Assembly (NCBI RefSeq): GCF_000942395.1
Contig: NZ_LN812102.1
Coordinates: 1,927,515 to 1,991,514, forward strand
Direction: 5' to 3'
Source: Risungbinella massiliensis
GTDB lineage: Bacteria; Bacillota; Bacilli; Thermoactinomycetales; Thermoactinomycetaceae
DNA length: 64,000 nucleotides
Positions 60,210 to 64,000 of this stretch are shown piece after piece (the first letter of the stretch is position 1; each line of letters starts with the position of its first letter). A program made the translations under genes and the position numbers. Below the pieces are notes generated by a model. That model searched no databases and was not told the DNA's origin. It saw only the letters and a list, made by a program, of their open reading frames with translations.

Positions 60210-62255
60210 TTATGAGGAAATTCCAATACTCAACTCCAAGATTTCCGCTACATCCATGGTCTGCACTTGATCTTCTACCTCTTTTGCCTTTGTTCCATCA
60301 GACAACATCGTAAGGCAATATGGACACGCACTTCCGATCATGGTTGGTTTGACTGCCAATGCTTGTTCGGTACGAGCTATATTTACTCTAGTTCCTTCCT
60401 TCTCTTCCATCCACATCAAACCGCCGCCCGCTCCACAGCACATTCCATTTTCACGGTTTCGCTCCATCTCCACTAACTCAAGGCCTGGAATATGTGACAG
60501 GACAAATCGCGGAGGATCATATTTACCATTATAACGACCGAGATAGCAAGAGTCGTGATACGTAATTCTCTCTTTCACTTCTTTCATCGGCTTAAGTTTG
60601 CCCTGATCGACTAACTCTGCCAATACTTCTGAGTGATGATAAACTTTGGCGTTGAGTCCAAGGTCTGGATATTCATTTTTAAACGTGTTATATGCATGAG
60701 GATCAATGGTTACAATTTTCTCTACATTATGTTTTTCGAACAAAGCAATATTCTCTCCCGCCAGTTGCTGAAACAAAAATTCATTCCCTAGACGGCGAGC
60801 GGTATCCCCTGAATTTTTCTCCTTATTTCCAAGAATGGCAAACTTCACGCCTGCATGTTGGAGCAATCGAGCAAAGGAACGAGCGATCTTTTGACTTCTG
60901 TTATCATACGAGCCCATCGAACCAACAAAAAATAGATATTCGAATTCCTTTTCTTCCTTTACGGTTGGTACGACAACATCACCTTCATTAGCCCACTTTG
61001 CACGATCTTTCTTGCTAATTCCCCACGGATTCCCTTGACGCTCGATATTTTGCATCGTCCGAGAAACCTCTGGCTCCATTTTTCCTTCAGTCATCACGAG
61101 ATAGCGACGCATATCCAAAATCTTATCTACATGCTCGTTCGACACAGGACAAGCATCTTCACAGTTGCGACAAGTGGTACAAGCCCATAATTCTTGCTCT
61201 GTGATTACCTCACCAATCAGCTGTTTGCGCTCGCTACCTGCTGCACTTTCCAGTGCCGCTTGATTAGCACCTCCAAAAGCAAATGAAGGAACCCATGGAG
61301 TCTGCGAAGTGATCGCTGCCCCTGTCTCTGTCAGATGATCACGCAGTTTGACGATGAGATCCATTGGAGATAGGGTCTTCCCTGTACCTGATGCAGGGCA
61401 CATATTGGTACAACGCCCACACTCCACACAAGCATACAGATCCATCAATTGTTTTTGATCAAAGTCCTCAATTTTGTTTACTCCATATTCTTCTACCGTC
61501 TCATCCTCAAAATCAATCAGCTTCAATTTAGATGGAGCATCTTGTCTTTTTAATAGCACATTAATCGGTGCGACAAGGAGGTGAAAATGCTTTGATTGTG
61601 GGACATAGACCAAAAAGGTAAAGACAACTAAAGCATGTAGCCACCATGCCGCATAAAATAGTGCTTCTCCTGTCTCAGGACTCATCCATCCCAAGAACGG
61701 AAGCGCAAGTAGAGAGGAAATAGGTGTCCAGATTTCGACTTGCCCACTTATGGCGATCTTTTCAAAGGTAGCGGAAAATAAAATAGAGAACATTAAAGTG
61801 GTCAATAAAATAATGACGATTCCAGCTTTCCAGCCTCGCTTCAGTCGAGCCAATTTCTCGATATATCGACGATAAAAAGCATAGAGAGTAGCAAGGAGCA
61901 CAAAAAAGGTAGTCAGCTCTTGCAGCAATAGGAATCCTGGATAAAAAGGAACTGGTAAGTGTGAACCAGGAGCAAGCCCTTTCCAGAACAAGTCAAGAGC
62001 CCCTAACTGAATGAGAATAAATCCATAGAACATCACTACATGCATCCAACCGCTTTTTTTATCTTTCAATAACTTTTTCTGTCCAAAGACATTGACCATA
62101 AACTCTCGAAAAGCAACAGACCAATCGCGCTGTAGATCGGCTGGCTTTCCAAGACGGACATACACATACCTCGCATATACTACAGAACCAAACAGGTAAA
62201 ACGCCATGCCTGCTACTAGTACGAATATGATCCAATTCAGAGTAAGTAAACTCAT
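60210..62255 (-). CDS. fadF: Membrane iron-sulfur reductase FadF-like (EtfB-linked oxidoreductase type)
   Basis: 681 residues from the ATG at 62255 (MSLLTLNWIIFVLV), with AAGGAG nine bases upstream. An N-terminal membrane domain (about six helices, residues 1-270, NarI-like) is followed by two 4Fe-4S motifs (CVECGRCTNMCP and CTTCRNCEDACP) and CCG domains (MCCGAGGGLMWMEE). It likely passes electrons from acyl-CoA dehydrogenases via ETF to the quinone pool, as proposed for YwjF/FadF in B. subtilis. A FadR-type operator precedes it. Confidence 0.9.
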   Translation of the reverse strand: MSLLTLNWIIFVLVAGMAFYLFGSVVYARYVYVRLGKPADLQRDWSVAFREFMVNVFGQKKLLKDKKSGWMHVVMFYGFILIQLGALDLFWKGLAPGSHLPVPFYPGFLLLQELTTFFVLLATLYAFYRRYIEKLARLKRGWKAGIVIILLTTLMFSILFSATFEKIAISGQVEIWTPISSLLALPFLGWMSPETGEALFYAAWWLHALVVFTFLVYVPQSKHFHLLVAPINVLLKRQDAPSKLKLIDFEDETVEEYGVNKIEDFDQKQLMDLYACVECGRCTNMCPASGTGKTLSPMDLIVKLRDHLTETGAAITSQTPWVPSFAFGGANQAALESAAGSERKQLIGEVITEQELWACTTCRNCEDACPVSNEHVDKILDMRRYLVMTEGKMEPEVSRTMQNIERQGNPWGISKKDRAKWANEGDVVVPTVKEEKEFEYLFFVGSMGSYDNRSQKIARSFARLLQHAGVKFAILGNKEKNSGDTARRLGNEFLFQQLAGENIALFEKHNVEKIVTIDPHAYNTFKNEYPDLGLNAKVYHHSEVLAELVDQGKLKPMKEVKERITYHDSCYLGRYNGKYDPPRFVLSHIPGLELVEMERNRENGMCCGAGGGLMWMEEKEGTRVNIARTEQALAVKPTMIGSACPYCLTMLSDGTKAKEVEDQVQTMDVAEILELSIGISS

Positions 62256-62320
62256 AGACGAGCACTCCTTTGAAGGTTTTTGTAATCGCTTTCTTATGTG
62301 TAAATTCATTTTAACAAAAA

Positions 62321-62340
62321 ATGAATGACTATTCATTCGA
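62321..62340 (-). promoter_or_regulatory. FadR-type operator upstream of fadF
   Basis: ATGAATGACTATTCATTCGA matches the Bacillus FadR consensus (WTGAATGAMTANTCATTCAW) at all but one position. It overlaps the spacer region upstream of a TAAAAT -10 element (62308-62313). Confidence 0.8.
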
Positions 62341-62409
62341 TTTTTAGGAAAAGAAAAACATCTCCTATTGGATAAATAGAAGATGCCTCTAAAAGTGATA
62401 CTCATTACT

Positions 62410-62658
62410 TTATTTTGGTACTATGACCCATATAACATCTGGTAATATCATGATAAAAATGCCCGTAATAAATGTGATTCCGAACATAGTCCAATCCAAT
62501 GACTTTCTATATACTAAAAATCCAAATAAATAACACAAAAAAGCAGGTACTATTGTAATAAGACTATAGCCCCAAAACATTACCATTTCTAATCCATGTG
62601 AATATCTATCATATGCACTTTGAACAGCACTACCTATAAGAAACCAAGATATGAACAA
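62410..62658 (-). CDS. Unassigned small membrane protein
   Basis: 82 residues with two to three hydrophobic segments (MVMFWGYSLITIVPAFLCYL and FGITFITGIFIMILPDVIWV). The start appears to be TTG at 62658 with AGGATG about seven bases upstream. I recognise no family. It lies between fadF and the SRPBCC remnant on the same strand. Confidence 0.45.
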   Translation of the reverse strand: MFISWFLIGSAVQSAYDRYSHGLEMVMFWGYSLITIVPAFLCYLFGFLVYRKSLDWTMFGITFITGIFIMILPDVIWVIVPK

Positions 62659-62745
62659 ACAAATACATCCTAAAGTATGTATAACAAAATACTAAAAATT
62701 AACTTCTCCTTTTGTTTTTCGATTATTTTGGGGTTTCAATTTTTT

Positions 62746-62889
62746 TCACAACCTGTCACCCACTTGAAATGTGGATTGAATCGTACAGCCATAAAAAATC
62801 TGTTTTACGGCTTCATCAGATACAAGTGTTTGCCATACTTCTTCTGGTTTTGCCGCTATATAAAAATCATAAGTGTAAACAAACAACAT
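62746..62889 (-). pseudogene. Truncated SRPBCC/AHSA1-family gene
   Basis: A 47-residue frame from the ATG at 62889 contains the N-terminal signature of the AHSA1/SRPBCC family (YTYDFYIAAKPEEVWQTLVS, then AVKQIFYGCTIQSTFQVGD). It stops at 62746, where the family normally continues for about 100 more residues (beta sheet and long C-terminal helix). No continuation is found in the next 90 bases in any frame. It is therefore a 3'-deleted gene fragment. Confidence 0.75.
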
Positions 62890-62978
62890 TTTATAGATTT
62901 GTTGCGTTTCTAATTGTTATCGGAAAACCCCTACAGTCTGTAACATAAACATCCATTCATATATTGAAAACTGCATAC

Positions 62979-63671
62979 TTATTCAACCGTCAATAACTGC
63001 TCAAAAAATCCACCAATTTTCAGGTTTCGATCAATAAAATGGACTTCCAAGATCCAATCTCGTGGCTGACCGTTTTGATCAAGATCTCTCATCCGTACTT
63101 TATTATCACGATGAATATAGTTCTCCACTTCATCACCTTGAATTCGTTCATGAGGGAACTCGCCAATGAGGTGACCTGCATGTGGTCCGCCATATTCCCA
63201 TCCATATTTCGTCGCAAGTTCATACATAAACTCAAAAAGTTCACTGCCTGTTATATCTGGATTAGATTGAAAGAAGTTTTTCCCCTCTTGCCAAGCCTCT
63301 TCAATATCGTTTCGTAACTTTATCTTCTGTGGATCGTTTCCAAGAACATAAGTGCGTCCAAAATCCGCTTCCCAGTCTTCAAAGATAGGGCCAAAGTCGA
63401 GAAAGATAATGTCATCGCTAGCAACAGTTAGATCTGGTGGATTCTCTTTATATGGAAACAAAGTATTTTTCCCAGTTCTTACAATCCGTTTATGCCAATA
63501 TTTCTTGATCCCGAACATTTCAAATGCTAATTGATATACCTCGCGATTGATCTGCTTTTCGGTTACACCAGCTCTTAAAATATTTCGCTTTTCGACCTCT
63601 TTAAATAAAGATTCTGCTTTCCTTTCAGCCTCCCGAAGAGCTGCGTGCCTGTTCTCTAAAGATTGCCTCAA
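62979..63671 (-). CDS. M24-family metallopeptidase (aminopeptidase P-like)
   Basis: About 230 residues. Metal-binding residues are visible in DDIIFLDFGPIFEDWEADFG (two aspartates), GGPHAGHLIGEFPHERI (histidine) and ILEVHF (glutamate). I place the start at TTG 63671 (RQSLENRHAALREAE) with GAGGTGAG-AAGG upstream. The same frame stays open to 63827, but those codons lie in the right end of the neighbouring IS element. It is a Xaa-Pro-dipeptidase-like hydrolase of unknown substrate. Confidence 0.85.
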   Translation of the reverse strand: MRQSLENRHAALREAERKAESLFKEVEKRNILRAGVTEKQINREVYQLAFEMFGIKKYWHKRIVRTGKNTLFPYKENPPDLTVASDDIIFLDFGPIFEDWEADFGRTYVLGNDPQKIKLRNDIEEAWQEGKNFFQSNPDITGSELFEFMYELATKYGWEYGGPHAGHLIGEFPHERIQGDEVENYIHRDNKVRMRDLDQNGQPRDWILEVHFIDRNLKIGGFFEQLLTVE

Positions 63672-63699
63672 AACCTTCTCACCTCTATGTATTATGCTA

Positions 63700-64000
63700 T
63701 AGGTAATTTTGTGAACTACATCGCCATTGAAATGGCGAGCTTCTCGATTCATTGAATCGACCAACGTCGCATTCTCCACGAAGGCACGTTCCATGCCTAT
63801 ATTAGGTTTAGTTCTAACTGTCCGCATTTTAGCGTTGGAACATGTCCAACTGCTTTATGTAGTATGTTTCTTGCCGCATTTACATCTCTATCTTCTGTAT
63901 AACCGCAAGAGCAACTATGGACTCTATCTTTTCGTTCTTTTTTTACGATCTGACCACATTTTGAGCAAGCCTGAGACGTGTTGTATGGGTCCACTTGTAT
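63700..64000 (-). mobile_element. Right end of an IS200/IS605-family element
   Basis: The tnpB C-terminus enters from the right edge and stops at 63797. Downstream are two perfect hairpins, TCGATTCA-T-TGAATCGA (63744-63760) and TCGCCATT-GA-AATGGCGA (63721-63738), then GATGTAGTTCAC, a plausible right-end sequence near 63709. The rest of the element is outside the window. Confidence 0.75.
63797..64000 (-). CDS. tnpB: TnpB, RNA-guided nuclease of IS200/IS605 (partial, C-terminus)
   Basis: The last 67 codons of TnpB are visible; the N-terminal bulk lies beyond the right edge. The zinc ribbon CSKCG ... CSCG and the RuvC-III signature DRDVNAARNIL are clear. The reading frame is open through base 64000 (IQVDPYNTSQACSKCG). 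The associated omega-RNA would be encoded by the minus strand across the 3' end of tnpB and the right end. The C-terminal tail GHVPTLKCGQLELNLI is typical of these proteins. Confidence 0.9.
   Translation of the reverse strand: MQVDPYNTSQACSKCGQIVKKERKDRVHSCSCGYTEDRDVNAARNILHKAVGHVPTLKCGQLELNLI

Overview
The window is chromosomal DNA from an endospore-forming, low-to-moderate-GC Firmicute of the order Bacillales. Evidence for this is the sporulation genes (spoIIR, spo0F), the RNA polymerase delta gene (rpoE), and a gene order (prfA-prmC-spoIIR-ywlB-ywlC-mntP-ywlE-rpiB-ywlG-glyA-upp-atp, and tdk-rpmE-rho-glpX-tal-fbaA-spo0F, pyrG-rpoE, fadF) that matches the Bacillus subtilis atp/spo0F region. 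Unlike B. subtilis it carries a complex I operon next to the ATP synthase operon, a fused isobutyryl-CoA mutase and lysine-fermentation enzymes. A Thermoactinomycetaceae-like bacterium would fit, but I cannot prove the family from sequence alone. No rRNA, tRNA or CRISPR array was seen.

Layout. 1-9.7 kb (minus strand): an 11-subunit complex I operon nuoABCDHIJKLMN without nuoEFG, cut by the left edge inside nuoN. 10-11.4 kb: two unassigned genes. 11.6-19 kb: the complete F1Fo ATP synthase operon atpZ-I-B-E-F-H-A-G-D-C. 19.3-28.7 kb: upp, glyA, ywlG, rpiB, ywlE, mntP, ywlC, ywlB, spoIIR, prmC, prfA. 28.8-31.9 kb: a CPBP protease, a carboxylate-type transporter and a frameshifted small gene. 32-40 kb: tdk, rpmE, a LysM/M23 peptidase, rho, glpX, tal, fbaA, kce, kal, spo0F. 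40.3-47.6 kb: an accessory stretch with panE-like, FMN riboswitch-ribU, a UPF0173 hydrolase, a nonsense-mutated carboxymuconolactone decarboxylase gene with its MerR regulator, flotillin, an acetyltransferase and small unknowns. 47.8-59.5 kb: pyrG with a CTP-sensing leader, rpoE, and a branched/short-chain acyl-CoA operon (thl, hbd, two acyl-CoA dehydrogenases, meaB, tetR, icmF). 59.7-64 kb: a structured leader and small membrane protein, fadF with a FadR-type operator, a truncated SRPBCC gene, an M24 peptidase and the end of an IS200/IS605 tnpB element.

How it works together. Complex I and the ATP synthase form the respiratory energy core. glyA, upp, tdk, pyrG and rpiB feed nucleotide and one-carbon metabolism, and glpX-tal-fbaA serve gluconeogenesis and pentose phosphate interconversion. 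The thl-icmF operon plus fadF connect branched-chain acyl-CoA and fatty-acid oxidation with the electron transport chain.

Most notable non-gene signals are: (1) a two-copy, apparently structured intergenic element, before atpG and before upp, whose stems are kept by base changes on both sides; (2) a riboswitch-like leader before a small membrane protein at 59.7 kb, with mutually exclusive pairings around the ribosome-binding site; (3) a pyrG leader beginning GGGCTC with an intrinsic terminator, matching reiterative-transcription control; (4) a MerR-type 19-bp-spacer promoter; (5) three broken genes (31.7, 43.3 and 62.8 kb).
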